Positions 1 to 7,687 are shown, numbered from the stretch's first letter. The stretch: DNA of 64,000 nt from Sphingomicrobium flavum (GCF_024721605.1 NZ_CP102630.1:434001-498000), one strand, 5' to 3'. Program-made: numbers and translations. Notes: generated from the sequence alone by a model not told the origin.

Positions 1-20
1 CTTTTGGGTGGTCGCTGTCG

Positions 21-935
21 TTACTGAACAGCGAAGTCGAAGATGCGGGTGGCGCCCGCAAGCTGTCCCTGTCCCGTCGAGCCGCCCATCGAATAGACAA
101 ATCCATATTCGCCTGCAGGCAATGGCTGATTGATCTTCACTTCGAACACGCCTGGCGCGACTTCGTTATAGTCGAAGCCGATCCGATCCTTGTCGCTGAC
201 GCCCGATTTCGCGCCGCCTAGGTTGATGGAACCAACGCTGGCTTCACGGCGATTTTTCTTTTCCTTGGAATCGAACTCGACCAGCGCGAATTCTGCCGGA
301 GACACGGCCGTGACCGAGAAGGAGCTGCCAAACTGCGACACGCCGTTGAGCTGATGCTCCGGATTGAAGAAGAAGTATAAGGTCGGCGTGACGTCGTCAG
401 TCTTGATCCGCGCGCTATGGTTCGGGACGACAATCTTGATCTTCATCGATGCGATGCCCGATGTCAGCGCATAGCCCAGCAGACCCGATGTCTTGGCCTG
501 CGTCGGGACCGTCGGATCGATCTTCGCCATCCGCGCCTCTTCACCGCCATAGAACATGTAGATGCCGGGTGAATGCGGCACCGTAGGATCGGGGCTTTCA
601 TTGTCGGCCAGCGTAATCTTGGCATCTTGCGCGGCACCATCATCCAGCATCGCCGCAATCACCTCATCGGGAACCCCGGCATTTTTCAGTTCGATCATGG
701 CCATGGTGGAGCCATCGAAGTCACCCTTGGTAGAGCGGATCTTGGCAATGATGGCTTCCGCACCGAGGCCTGCATCGACCAGCGCGATGATGGTGGCATT
801 GTCGAGCACTTCCTCATCGGCACGTTGGACACCCGCCACCGCAGCACCATGAGCGGCAGTGGCCGGCATGTCGGCTGCCAGCGCAGGCGACATGAGCGCG
901 CCGAAGAGAGGCGCGAGCAACAATTTATATTTCAT
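21..935 (-). CDS. Secreted hypothetical protein
   Basis: This 304-residue protein has a clear Sec signal peptide (MKYKLLLAPLFGALMSPALA, then A-D). Residues of roughly 35–90 contain helical repeats of the form 'L..AGL....I..KI' and 'L..AGVP.EVI.AML', a pattern common in secreted bacterial proteins of unknown role. The remainder looks beta-rich and has no family I recognise. The start was chosen at the ATG followed by the signal peptide, with an upstream GGGGGAA; a longer reading frame to 1139 would bury the signal peptide. It is divergent from the DUF2939 gene. Periplasmic or outer-membrane location is inferred; function is unknown. Confidence 0.8.
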   Translation of the reverse strand: MKYKLLLAPLFGALMSPALAADMPATAAHGAAVAGVQRADEEVLDNATIIALVDAGLGAEAIIAKIRSTKGDFDGSTMAMIELKNAGVPDEVIAAMLDDGAAQDAKITLADNESPDPTVPHSPGIYMFYGGEEARMAKIDPTVPTQAKTSGLLGYALTSGIASMKIKIVVPNHSARIKTDDVTPTLYFFFNPEHQLNGVSQFGSSFSVTAVSPAEFALVEFDSKEKKNRREASVGSINLGGAKSGVSDKDRIGFDYNEVAPGVFEVKINQPLPAGEYGFVYSMGGSTGQGQLAGATRIFDFAVQ

Positions 936-1150
936 AATCCATTCCCCCACGGAATTTACCCAGACGTCACTTCGCCTTGTCATAGCAAAGCTTGTCGGTG
1001 GAGCAAGGCGGAGCGTATCTCGCATCAAGTCGGAGCACCGACGATTGCCGGCACCCTGCGCACATCCGTCGCCCGTTTGCGAAAAAGCATTGTGAAGGCG
1101 GGGCGGCTGTGGTTGGGGTGCGACAAAATTTACCCGCAAGGTTTTTCGCC

Positions 1151-1645
1151 ATGAAAAAGATCGTCGCCGTTATCTCTCTGCTGCTCGTCCTGGTGGGGGC
1201 CTGGTGGTTCGCTTCGCCCTGGTGGTCGTTGAAGGGGATGAAGGAAGCGGGCGATGCACGCGATGCGGCGGCGTTCAGCGAGCATATCGATTTTCCCGCG
1301 CTGCGCGCCGATGTGAAGGCCGAGACGCTGGCGGAGCTCAAGCGCCAATATGGCGGCGACGGGCAGATCGAGATGGCGGCGGCGGAAGCGATGATCGGGC
1401 CAGCGATCGATGCGGCGCTGAGCGAGGATGGGGTCAAGCGCATGTTCGACATGGCGGCCACCGCGGACAATATGCCTTTCCCCACCTTCCAGGGTGACGA
1501 GCTGCCCGAGATCGAGCGGCGGGGCTTTGGCGAATTCGTGGTGAACCAGGAGAATGGTGAGCCGGGACTGGTCTTCCACCGGGTGGGGCTGGGCTGGAAA
1601 CTGGCGGGGATCGAGGTGCCTGAGGCGCCCGCGCCAACGCAGTAG
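1151..1645 (+). CDS. DUF2939 domain-containing protein
   Basis: This 164-residue protein has one N-terminal hydrophobic segment (residues 3–18) followed by a conserved domain starting 'SPWWSLKGMKEAGDARDAAA' and continuing with a 'DFPALR' motif. That pattern is typical of the DUF2939 family: small inner-membrane or periplasmic proteins of unknown function. The start is the ATG directly before the lysine-rich signal-anchor (MKK). It stands alone between a divergent secreted protein and the cold-shock gene. Family assignment is from the motif only. Confidence 0.8.
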   Translation: MKKIVAVISLLLVLVGAWWFASPWWSLKGMKEAGDARDAAAFSEHIDFPALRADVKAETLAELKRQYGGDGQIEMAAAEAMIGPAIDAALSEDGVKRMFDMAATADNMPFPTFQGDELPEIERRGFGEFVVNQENGEPGLVFHRVGLGWKLAGIEVPEAPAPTQ

Positions 1646-1834
1646 CCCTTCGCGGCCCAAGACCGGCTGGTCGCTATTCGTTTGCTATTATCCTCCATCA
1701 CGCCTAGGGCAGCCAGGCTACCAAGTGCCGACTGCCGGACTGCCCGGCCCGATCATGGGCCCGAACTTCCTCACATCGCTGCTACTAGCCACGAAGCCGG
1801 GCCGCTATTGGTCCGGTCCATGAGGAAGAATCCC

Positions 1835-2041
1835 ATGACCGAAGGTACCGTTAAATTTTTCAACACCCAAAAGGGTTTTGGTTTCATCACGCCTGACAAT
1901 GGCGGCGGTGACGCATTTGTCCACATCACGGCCGTCGAGGCCTCGGGCCTTGGCTCGCTGAATGAAGGCCAGCGCGTCTCCTATGAACTGGAAGACGATC
2001 GCAAGGGCAAGCAGAGCGCTTGCAACCTGAAGGCGCTTTAA
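1835..2041 (+). CDS. Cold-shock protein (single CSD)
   Basis: This 68-residue protein is a single cold-shock domain. It shows both RNA-binding signatures, RNP1 'KGFGFI' and an RNP2-like 'DAFVHI', after the typical opening 'GTVKFFN'. CspA-family proteins bind single-stranded nucleic acid and melt RNA structure. The ATG at 1835 is preferred over the one at 1820 because GAGGAAGA sits at proper distance before it. About 190 bases upstream contain no gene, consistent with the long leader usual for csp genes, and a strong terminator follows the stop codon. Confidence 0.95.
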   Translation: MTEGTVKFFNTQKGFGFITPDNGGGDAFVHITAVEASGLGSLNEGQRVSYELEDDRKGKQSACNLKAL

Positions 2042-2075
2042 GCCGCCGCGATCCCCCTTGAAAAAGTGGGAGAAG

Positions 2076-2107
2076 AGGCCCGCCGGGAAACTGGCGGGCC
2101 TTTTTTT
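2076..2107 (+). terminator. Rho-independent terminator of the cold-shock gene
   Basis: A perfect 9-bp stem (AGGCCCGCC / GGCGGGCCT, arms 2076–2084 and 2093–2101) with an 8-base loop runs straight into seven T residues, 35 bases after the csp stop codon. Confidence 0.9.
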
Positions 2108-2293
2108 GTGCCGGATGCGCAACGAGGAATCCCGCATTGCCGCGAAAAAGGCGCTCGAATGTCGGCTCCACGACTCTATAACATCCTGATTTTCCTTGGA
2201 AAACTGCGACAAAGCTGGTAGTTGATTCCTGTCGTTCCATCCTTGGTGCGATGTGTGGTTTCCGGCACCCGGACGCCGGGAAAGGATGATCGC

Positions 2294-2485
2294 ATGGACG
2301 ATCAAGAGTTGCATTTTCGTAGCAAGGCCAATGAGGCCCGCAGCAAGGCGCGTTATTGTTTGCTGGAAGCCGACCGGGCCATGATGCACCGCGAAGCCGA
2401 CGAGTGGGAACGCCGCGCCGACGAGGCCGCGAAGGCCCTCCAGGGCGCCGCCGACCACAGTTTTGGCGGCACCGCCACGGCCTGA
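2294..2485 (+). CDS. Small hypothetical protein (63 aa)
   Basis: This short, charged, alanine-rich protein starts MDDQELHFRS and carries a heptad-like helix (EADRAMMHREADEWERRADEA), so it is probably all-helical and cytoplasmic. The start at 2294 follows GGGAAAGGA at good spacing; upstream codons in frame lack a ribosome site. It precedes another small helical protein in the same direction. I recognise no family. Confidence 0.65.
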   Translation: MDDQELHFRSKANEARSKARYCLLEADRAMMHREADEWERRADEAAKALQGAADHSFGGTATA

Positions 2486-2556
2486 GCGCCGAATTGCTTT
2501 GCCGCAGGGCGGCAACAGGCCTAGCCTTCCCGCTTCCTCCTGAAGGTGAGCGACCC

Positions 2557-2811
2557 ATGTCCAACAATACCGATTTCCTGAGCGCGCAGGTGCGCGCCGC
2601 GCGGGACCTTGCCGCCAATGCGACGCTGTCCAATGTGCGCGAGAACCATCTGCGCTCCGCCGCGGCGTGGGAAGCGCTGGCCAACCGATCGGCCAAGGGC
2701 GATGTGATCCGCGCGCAGGAGGCGGTGCGCAAGGCCGAGCGTGATGCCGAGGCGGCGCTGGCGGAAGATGAACGCGAAGCGCTCGCGCACCAGGATGAGC
2801 CGCGCGACTAG
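2557..2811 (+). CDS. Small hypothetical helical protein (84 aa)
   Basis: The protein starts MSNNTDFLSAQVRAARDLAA and is rich in alanine, arginine and glutamate, suggesting an extended helix. A GAAGGTGAG ribosome site lies just before the ATG. It follows a similar small gene 71 bases upstream, and its stop codon overlaps the stop of the convergent gene at 2808–2978 by three bases. It has the look of the small helical proteins ('RAARDLA..A....R..HL.SA..WE.LA') common in sphingomonads. Function is unknown. Confidence 0.7.
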   Translation: MSNNTDFLSAQVRAARDLAANATLSNVRENHLRSAAAWEALANRSAKGDVIRAQEAVRKAERDAEAALAEDEREALAHQDEPRD

Positions 2812-2978
2812 CCGTTGCTGCCGGCTTTGCCCTTATCCCTTGCCGAGCGCTCTTCCATCTGGGCGCGGTAATTGGCGGCCATGTTGGAGTAGATGAGGCG
2901 CATCTGGTCTGTCGGTGCGTTGCGGGCGCGTTGCAGCGCTTCCTGTTCGCGGCGCAAAAGATCATCAACATCGTGCAT
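2808..2978 (-). CDS. Small hypothetical protein (56 aa)
   Basis: This 56-residue frame reads MHDVDDLLRREQEALQRARN and then a segment resembling 'M.LIYSNMAANYRAQMEERS'. Helical heptads and normal codon use (GC-rich third positions) argue for a real gene. The pattern resembles the preceding small plus-strand protein, so the two may be relatives facing each other. A GGGAACC lies before the ATG. Confidence is moderate because of its size. Confidence 0.55.
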   Translation of the reverse strand: MHDVDDLLRREQEALQRARNAPTDQMRLIYSNMAANYRAQMEERSARDKGKAGSNG

Positions 2979-3162
2979 GACTGGGTTCCCGTTACAAGCG
3001 GCGGCGCGGCGCGTCCGTCAGTCACAGGGTGCTCAAGCAACATATCATGTGATTGCGGGAGCCTAGCATGGGAAGGTTACCAAGTCGTGCGGTAAGTGGG
3101 GTCGGGGGCGCCCCCGCTTTTGCGGCATTGCGGATCGCCCGACATTGACGTTTATTCGTGAC

Positions 3163-3588
3163 ATGGACCGAACCCTCATCCTGGTGCCGCTGACATTGAT
3201 GGCCGCTTCTTGCGCGGTGCCGCTTTGGCAGGAGGGGGACGGTCCGCTGAAGACGGCTCAGATCGCCGACCTCTACAACCATCCCGAACGCTGGGATGGG
3301 CGGATCGTGAAGCTCCGCTTCTTCCCCTATGACCTTGGCAGCGGGCGCAGTGTGGCCGTGTGTTACGATCGGTGCACGCTGGCGCAAGCGCAGGGCAGCG
3401 ACACGGTCGTGCATGCGTTGGATCACCGCTTCGCCGGAATGAAGGGGACGAAGAGCGTGACCGTTCTGGTGCGCTATGATGGTAGCTGCCTGATCGACCC
3501 AAGCGACGAAGACGCGGAGGATTGGCTGCTGCACTGTTCGGTGCGTCATCAATGGCCGGTCGTCTTTCACGAGGTGCGGCGCCCCTAA
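3163..3588 (+). CDS. Putative lipoprotein
   Basis: The 141-residue product starts MDRTLILVPLTLMAASCAVP, a short signal peptide ending in a lipobox-like A-A-S-C with Cys17 as the probable lipidated residue. The mature part has a 'TAQIADLYNHPERWDGRIVK' segment, a pattern seen in small OB-fold-like lipoproteins, plus four further cysteines that could form disulfides. The ATG at 3163 is chosen over an upstream TTG because it gives a proper signal peptide. The function is unknown. Confidence 0.7.
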   Translation: MDRTLILVPLTLMAASCAVPLWQEGDGPLKTAQIADLYNHPERWDGRIVKLRFFPYDLGSGRSVAVCYDRCTLAQAQGSDTVVHALDHRFAGMKGTKSVTVLVRYDGSCLIDPSDEDAEDWLLHCSVRHQWPVVFHEVRRP

Positions 3589-3591
3589 GGG

Positions 3592-3757
3592 TGTCAACTT
3601 CGTCAACTTCAGCCATCCGACTTGAAGCGAATGAATGAAAACGGGGGGTTGTAAACTTCGTCAACTTCAGCCGTGCGGATGTGCTCTGCGCTGGCGGGAA
3701 GTAGAAGGCCGCCGGCGCGAAAAGGGGGTCTTCGACTTCTTCTACTTCAGCCGTCCG
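3592..3757. repeat. Three degenerate short direct repeats
   Basis: Copies start at about 3592, 3650 and 3729. The first two share AACTTCGTCAACTTCAGCC; the third reads GACTTCTTCTACTTCAGCC. Each is followed by CC-T/G-CCGA-like bases. They are spaced by 58 and 79 bases. The sequence GAAGTAGAAG at 3699 is the inverse complement of part of the third copy, so some could pair. Confidence 0.55.
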
Positions 3758-3928
3758 AATGTTGCGCGCGGGGCGCTCGGCAGCGAGCGCGCGGCGCCTG
3801 GCATCACCCCCGCGCCAGCGCGAACGCCCCACCACCGGCATCCCCCCGCTCCAAGCCCCCAAAAGCTGCGGCCCACCCATCATCGCCCTTCCTTGTTCCC
3901 GGCACAACTAACCCATATGGTTTGTGTA

Positions 3929-3977
3929 GGAAAGATATTTTATCCAATGCACGGGGTGCATTGGGAAAATATCTTCC
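3929..3977. repeat. Long AT-rich inverted repeat (hairpin)
   Basis: The arms 3929–3952 and 3956–3977 pair over about 22 positions, with two single-base bulges and one wobble, around a three-base GGG loop. The inner stem is AATGCAC/GTGCATT and the outer part is AAGATATTTT-like. The T-tracts lie inside the stem and no T-run follows, so it is not a classic terminator. It lies within a GC-rich gene-free stretch, 33 bases beyond the stop codon of the gene at 4011–4172. Confidence 0.6.
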
Positions 3978-4010
3978 ACCGGAGGTGTGTGGAGGATTGC
4001 GCTGCCGCCC

Positions 4011-4172
4011 TTACTCCTTTTCGTGGAGATGTGATCGCAGCAATTCGACGGACTGGGAAAGATGGGCACCGATTTCCGTCGGAGCTTCATATTGATCGAG
4101 CAAATTGAGTGCCGCGACCATCATTTCCAACGCGGCTTGTTTACCTTCCTTGGCATCCATGGCCTGTCCCAT
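4011..4172 (-). CDS. Small hypothetical protein (53 aa)
   Basis: The frame reads MGQAMDAKEGKQAALEMMVA, then an amphipathic 'ALNLLDQYEAPTEIGAHL' segment and 'SVELLRSHLHEKE'. Such compact helical sequences with good codon use are typical of real small alphaproteobacterial proteins. GGAG lies five bases before the ATG. It lies directly downstream of the MarR-like gene on the same strand and could be co-transcribed. No family is recognised. Confidence 0.55.
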   Translation of the reverse strand: MGQAMDAKEGKQAALEMMVAALNLLDQYEAPTEIGAHLSQSVELLRSHLHEKE

Positions 4173-4239
4173 GTGAACTCCGAACTACGCCGATCCTGCA
4201 TGGGCGATAGCATCATAACAGAACGGAGGCGTAAAGAGA

Positions 4240-4731
4240 TCAGCTCCGTTTCGGAGCAAGGCCGTGATGGATGCTGGCGAGATAGTCGCTGATCGCCTTG
4301 TGTCCCTTGGGCGAGAGGACAAGATAGGTGCGCCGCGCATCATTATCGTCCTTGCGGCGGTGGATCATCTTCTTGTCTTCCAGCACGCGGCACCAGCGAA
4401 GCGCAGTCGTGGTAGGCACGTCCGCGGAATAGCAGAGCGAGGAGACGGAGAGTTGTTCGCCTTCATATTGGGCGCAGAAGAGGGTGAGGAGCATGTCCCA
4501 AGCGGGTTCGCCGAACAGCCCGTCCGCAAAGAAGCGGGAGCGCATGCGGCGCGATTTGTAGAGGCGGCAGGCCAGTTCCACCAACTGAGTTTTCGGCACC
4601 CTGGCATCGATATCAGGTTCGAATTCACTGAGGCGGGAGAGGAGCGGGGATTCCTGCCCGTCCTGACGCAACAATAATTCCAGCCGGACGACATGAACGC
4701 CGTCCTCACGCTTGTTCGTGGGCGTTTTCAT
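4240..4731 (-). CDS. MarR-like winged-helix transcriptional regulator
   Basis: This 163-residue protein has a winged-helix domain at about residues 80–155: 'MLLTLFCAQYEGEQLSVSSL' is followed by the recognition-helix region 'VPTTTALRWCRVLEDKKMI' and a basic wing 'RRKDDNDARRTYLVLSPKG'. MarR-type proteins bind palindromic operators as dimers. The N-terminal 75 residues are unlike classic MarR proteins and may carry a sensor or dimerisation helix. A 45-residue gene lies 17 bases upstream on the same strand. Its regulated targets cannot be read from the sequence. Confidence 0.8.
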   Translation of the reverse strand: MKTPTNKREDGVHVVRLELLLRQDGQESPLLSRLSEFEPDIDARVPKTQLVELACRLYKSRRMRSRFFADGLFGEPAWDMLLTLFCAQYEGEQLSVSSLCYSADVPTTTALRWCRVLEDKKMIHRRKDDNDARRTYLVLSPKGHKAISDYLASIHHGLAPKRS

Positions 4732-4748
4732 ATGGGATCGGTATTAGC

Positions 4749-4886
4749 CTATTTCGCGGCAGGAAGCAGGTGCAGGTTGGCACGGCGCAGCAATTGGCGC
4801 GTCTTGGGATCCGCCGGATCAAGCTTTTTCAATTTGGGGCGCTCCCAACGCATGCGCTTATCCTTCGGGACTTTGGCGATGTTCAT
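4749..4886 (-). CDS. Small basic hypothetical protein (45 aa)
   Basis: The frame reads MNIAKVPKDKRMRWERPKLK and ends NLHLLPAAK. It is strongly basic (about one third K/R), has normal codon use, and GGAG sits six bases before the ATG. It is 17 bases upstream of the MarR-like gene, so the two probably form an operon. The basic 'PKLKKLD' stretch resembles other small sphingomonad proteins of unknown role. Confidence 0.5.
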   Translation of the reverse strand: MNIAKVPKDKRMRWERPKLKKLDPADPKTRQLLRRANLHLLPAAK

Positions 4887-4973
4887 CTGACACTCCATCA
4901 CTAGCAGGTCAGATTCGGCAGCTCTGTTGGAGACGTTCGGGCGAGGACTGTCAAAGCAACATTCAAATCGGAT

Positions 4974-5192
4974 TTAATTGTCGAAGGTATTGCGGAATTC
5001 ACCGAGCGTGAGGGAGGGCTTGCGCAGCAAGCGCGAGCTTATGTCGAAGAGATGAGAATTGCCCGGCCAGCGGGTGGCCGCCAGGCCAACCCGGCTGACG
5101 AGGCCTTGGGCCGCCCTGAAGCCGTATCCCGACTCGGATGAGTTGGAGTTGAAGGCAATCGAATAACTGTCCGTCGCATTCAGCTGTTTCAT
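4974..5192 (-). CDS. Possible small hypothetical protein (72 aa)
   Basis: This frame starts MKQLNATDSYSIAFNSNSSE and lies 12 bases after the stop of the DUF4276 gene on the same strand, so it could be a third gene of that unit. There is no clear ribosome site and I recognise no family. It could also be the remnant of a larger gene. I keep it at low confidence. Confidence 0.35.
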   Translation of the reverse strand: MKQLNATDSYSIAFNSNSSESGYGFRAAQGLVSRVGLAATRWPGNSHLFDISSRLLRKPSLTLGEFRNTFDN

Positions 5193-5204
5193 CAATGGTA
5201 ATGA

Positions 5205-5783
5205 CTACAGGAGTTGCCCTAGAGTATCGTAGTCGATTCCGGTGATATCCTTCATAAGTTTTCGGAAGGGGCGGTGCCGTTGGTACAAAAGCTCGATGTC
5301 CAGACGTTGAGTGAGAAGTACTTGATCCTGTGTTTCTTTGTATCTTTGGCCAAGCGCGGCCTTAAGCGGAAATTTTGCGTCTCGGGGCATGCAAGGATCA
5401 GGGTGTGGCGGCAATTGACCAGCCGATAATACATCCAACGAAGCTAAAAAAAGACTTTCATATTCTCGTTCAATAAATACTAGTGAGACATCGATTTCTC
5501 GCCCATTCCTCCAAGCGTCAATCCGCGCCGAAGCGGTAGCTGATTCATTGACGCAGCATCCGTCGTCGAGATCTAACACTACAAATATCTTATCGGGCTC
5601 GCGGCTTAGCGCCAGTTCCAAATAGCGTTCGAGTTCGCCAGCGTTTGTTAGCTTTTTCCATTCTCCTGCCCGAATTGGCCGTAATGGAAATGCATCATGT
5701 CCAACGTGAGCTGCTGCTTTTGCAATCAAGCATGGTACAGCCGATTCATCACCATAGCCTTCAACGATCGAAACAAAACGCAT
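5205..5783 (-). CDS. DUF4276 (TOPRIM-like) protein, probable nuclease partner
   Basis: The 192-residue protein has the TOPRIM-like signature of DUF4276: a strand ending in Glu8 ('SIVEGYGDE') and a 'VVLDLDDG' motif (Asp71, Asp73) that would bind metal. A third acidic cluster, 'FIEREYESLF', is typical of the family. TOPRIM domains in OLD-like systems cut or nick nucleic acid. Its ATG overlaps the stop of the upstream AAA ATPase gene by one base (TAATG), so translation is coupled and the two likely act as a complex. Base composition is clearly more AT-rich than the neighbours, which suggests acquisition by transfer. Nuclease activity is an inference. Confidence 0.75.
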   Translation of the reverse strand: MRFVSIVEGYGDESAVPCLIAKAAAHVGHDAFPLRPIRAGEWKKLTNAGELERYLELALSREPDKIFVVLDLDDGCCVNESATASARIDAWRNGREIDVSLVFIEREYESLFLASLDVLSAGQLPPHPDPCMPRDAKFPLKAALGQRYKETQDQVLLTQRLDIELLYQRHRPFRKLMKDITGIDYDTLGQLL

Positions 5784-6964
5784 TATGCGAAAATACCCTC
5801 AGACGTGAGCAGTTCACCTGCTGTGAAAAGACCGTCTTTGACAATTTTTAGCTGTCGGGGAGAAATTTTCGCAAATGTGCTCACGCCTTCGCAATAGTGG
5901 GCAGAAATAATCGACTCCGGTTCGAACTCGTCCAAAAGTATCGGACTGTGGGTAGTGAAAAAGGTTTGCACTCGGCCAGGGTCGCTATCGAGATAATCTC
6001 GTGAGGCTTCCATAAGCACTGGTAGCAGTCCTGGATGGATCATTTGTTCTGGTTCTTCGAGCGTGATCCGTCGAGGGCGATTGGGCTGGTAAAAAGCTGC
6101 CAGCATACCGAGCATGCGGATGGTCCCGTCCGAAAGTTGCGACATATTCAGGTTATGTGCCGGTTTATCTTCCACGTCCTTCACTCGGAATACTGGCACG
6201 AAGTAGCCACCCGCTGATTCTATTCTAATTTCCTCGAGTATCGGGAGTACTTGCTGCATTGCTCTTGTTAGCGCTTCTTTGTTTTTTCTAGCAGCCGTCG
6301 ATCGCATTTGTTTAATAATTGAGGCTAAGTTACGCCCATCGTCCAACAATAACTCTGCACCGACAATTGGCTGTGGATCTCGAATTCGATTAGGATAAAT
6401 GGAGTAAGCGCCTGCTCGCGTAATTTCGCTTATCAACGAGTCAAAATAGTATTGCACAATTGCAAAATTGCTAAATTGGCCCAGTGCAAGTTCGGACTCA
6501 TGCACTTTGAAAGCTGGAACCTTGCCGAAGGGGTAAGGCGAGATATCGATCCCGATATCTCCGTTTTGATTTCGCACAAATCTTGCGGTGCTCATTCTCT
6601 CGCGATTTTCGTCGAAGGGGTCTTTTCCGCTCCAATGAGCTTCCTCTTCTAGAATTTGGAATTCGCCGGCGCTCGAAGAAATCGCGAAGCGATACCAGCC
6701 CTCTCCTTCCGGCGTGCTGAAAGAGAGCTTGATGGAAATGTTGAAGGGTTTGGTTTTGCTGTAGCGCCGAACGCTATTGACGCCGTGTCGAACCGTAAAC
6801 GCTTCGTCCAGACCCTGGTCGACGGCGTCGCGGACGAAATGGATTGAGTCGAGCAGGTTGCTCTTACCTACGCCATTTGGCCCCACTATGATATTCTCGC
6901 TTGAGAATTTTAGAGATGCCGAAGCGACACTCTTGTAATTTGCAATCTCAGCGGAAGTTAACAT
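5783..6964 (-). CDS. OLD-like AAA (AAA_21) ATPase
   Basis: The 393-residue protein is an ABC/SMC-like ATPase. It has Walker A GPNGVGKSN (residues 28–36), a signature-like 'LSDGTIRM', Walker B with 'ITLEEPEQMIHP' (about 300–311) and an H-loop 'TTHSPILLDEF' (about 337). The opening 'AEIANYKSVASASLKF' and 'EEPE..IHP' resemble RecF/OLD-type AAA_21 proteins. The ATG at 6964 is used because GGAGG precedes it; an upstream TTG at 6997 lacks a site. It overlaps the DUF4276 gene by one base. Such ATPase–TOPRIM pairs are often defence systems in which the ATPase senses invasion and controls the nuclease; here that role is inferred. Confidence 0.85.
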   Translation of the reverse strand: MLTSAEIANYKSVASASLKFSSENIIVGPNGVGKSNLLDSIHFVRDAVDQGLDEAFTVRHGVNSVRRYSKTKPFNISIKLSFSTPEGEGWYRFAISSSAGEFQILEEEAHWSGKDPFDENRERMSTARFVRNQNGDIGIDISPYPFGKVPAFKVHESELALGQFSNFAIVQYYFDSLISEITRAGAYSIYPNRIRDPQPIVGAELLLDDGRNLASIIKQMRSTAARKNKEALTRAMQQVLPILEEIRIESAGGYFVPVFRVKDVEDKPAHNLNMSQLSDGTIRMLGMLAAFYQPNRPRRITLEEPEQMIHPGLLPVLMEASRDYLDSDPGRVQTFFTTHSPILLDEFEPESIISAHYCEGVSTFAKISPRQLKIVKDGLFTAGELLTSEGIFA

Positions 6965-7108
6965 GAGCGCAGGCCTCCATTTTCTATGCTTGAACAAAGC
7001 AGACCGTATGGAAATTTGGAAGGTCGTTTGTAGACGGGCTAAGTCGAAATAGTAGGGAACTCAGTGAAACCATTGAACGGCGAACCTACTGCAACGCGTT
7101 AGAAACCC

Positions 7109-7336
7109 ATGCCCTACAACCGCCGCCCCCTCGACATAGACGATATCGCCCGCAACCGCCGGCGCATTTGGACGCTTGGAACCGTGGTGATGCTGTTGTT
7201 GATGGGCGGGGGTGGCTGGCTGGTGCGGATGGTGCCCGGCGAATGGCTGCAACTGGCCTGGCTGGGCAGTGCCGTGCTGCTGATTGCGGCGATGGCGGTG
7301 GTTTTTCGGTGGTGGTCGAAGCGGGATGGGGAGTAG
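7109..7336 (+). CDS. Small two-helix membrane protein (75 aa)
   Basis: Residues of about 20–40 ('IWTLGTVVMLLLMGGGGWLV') and 48–68 ('LQLAWLGSAVLLIAAMAVVF') form two predicted membrane helices, with a basic N-terminus (MPYNRRPLDIDDIARNRRR) on the cytoplasmic side. It is followed nine bases later by another small membrane protein, and the two are probably co-transcribed. No family is recognised. Confidence 0.65.
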   Translation: MPYNRRPLDIDDIARNRRRIWTLGTVVMLLLMGGGGWLVRMVPGEWLQLAWLGSAVLLIAAMAVVFRWWSKRDGE

Positions 7337-7345
7337 GCTGATCAA

Positions 7346-7546
7346 ATGAAACACTCCGAATTTATCGATTTGATTGGGATGTTGGCGATCGTCATCACCT
7401 ACCTTGTGGTCAGGCTGATCATCATTGAGCCTTCGTGGCGAGAGCTGAGCTTCATGGAAGGGCTCGTGCTGATCGGGGTGGTCGCCCTTTCAGTTCACTT
7501 CATCAAGGAACGGGTGAAGCGGAAGCTCATTCCGGATTACGAGTAG
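7346..7546 (+). CDS. Small two-helix membrane protein (66 aa)
   Basis: The protein starts MKHSEFIDLIGMLAIVITYL and has two hydrophobic segments (about 9–28 and 38–52), ending in a basic tail 'KERVKRKLIPDYE'. It lies nine bases after another small membrane protein in the same direction. The function is unknown. Confidence 0.6.
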   Translation: MKHSEFIDLIGMLAIVITYLVVRLIIIEPSWRELSFMEGLVLIGVVALSVHFIKERVKRKLIPDYE

Positions 7547-7566
7547 GCGCTCCGCGCTCCGCTGAT

Positions 7567-7591
7567 ACTTCGACAAGCTCAGCATGAGCGG
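7567..7591. repeat. Dispersed intergenic repeat, type CTTCGACA-GCTCAG, copy 1
   Basis: The sequence ACTTCGACAAGCTCAGCATG plus AGCGG matches the second copy at 7688–7713 in the same orientation. This motif is widespread in intergenic DNA of sphingomonads and related bacteria. Confidence 0.75.
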
Positions 7592-7604
7592 AAAAGAGAG
7601 AAGC

Positions 7605-7630
7605 GGGACCCCCGCCTTCGCGGGGGTGAC
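7605..7630. repeat. Palindromic intergenic repeat (GC-rich hairpin)
   Basis: Perfect 8-bp arms ACCCCCGC (7608–7615) and GCGGGGGT (7620–7627) enclose a CTTC loop. It resembles the GGACCCCCGCC-type repeat common between genes in this group. Confidence 0.75.
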
Positions 7631-7641
7631 GGTAGGGGGCT

Positions 7642-7670
7642 GGATTGCCTCGCTGTCGCTCGCAATGACG
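7642..7670. repeat. Intergenic repeat GGATTGCCTCGC...GCAATGACG
   Basis: The ends ATTGC and GCAAT form a short inverted repeat around a CGCTGTCGCT centre. The sequence is a known type of sphingomonad intergenic repeat, here in a cluster with two other types. Confidence 0.65.
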
Positions 7671-7687
7671 CAGTGAGACGAAAAACG

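Larger units (their letters stand above)
3589..4010. other. Gene-free stretch with repeats and a hairpin
   Basis: I see no credible coding sequence here. It contains three degenerate copies of a CTTCGTCAACTTCAGCC-type repeat (3592–3757), a GC-rich spacer, and a long AT-rich hairpin (3929–3977). Confidence 0.6.
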
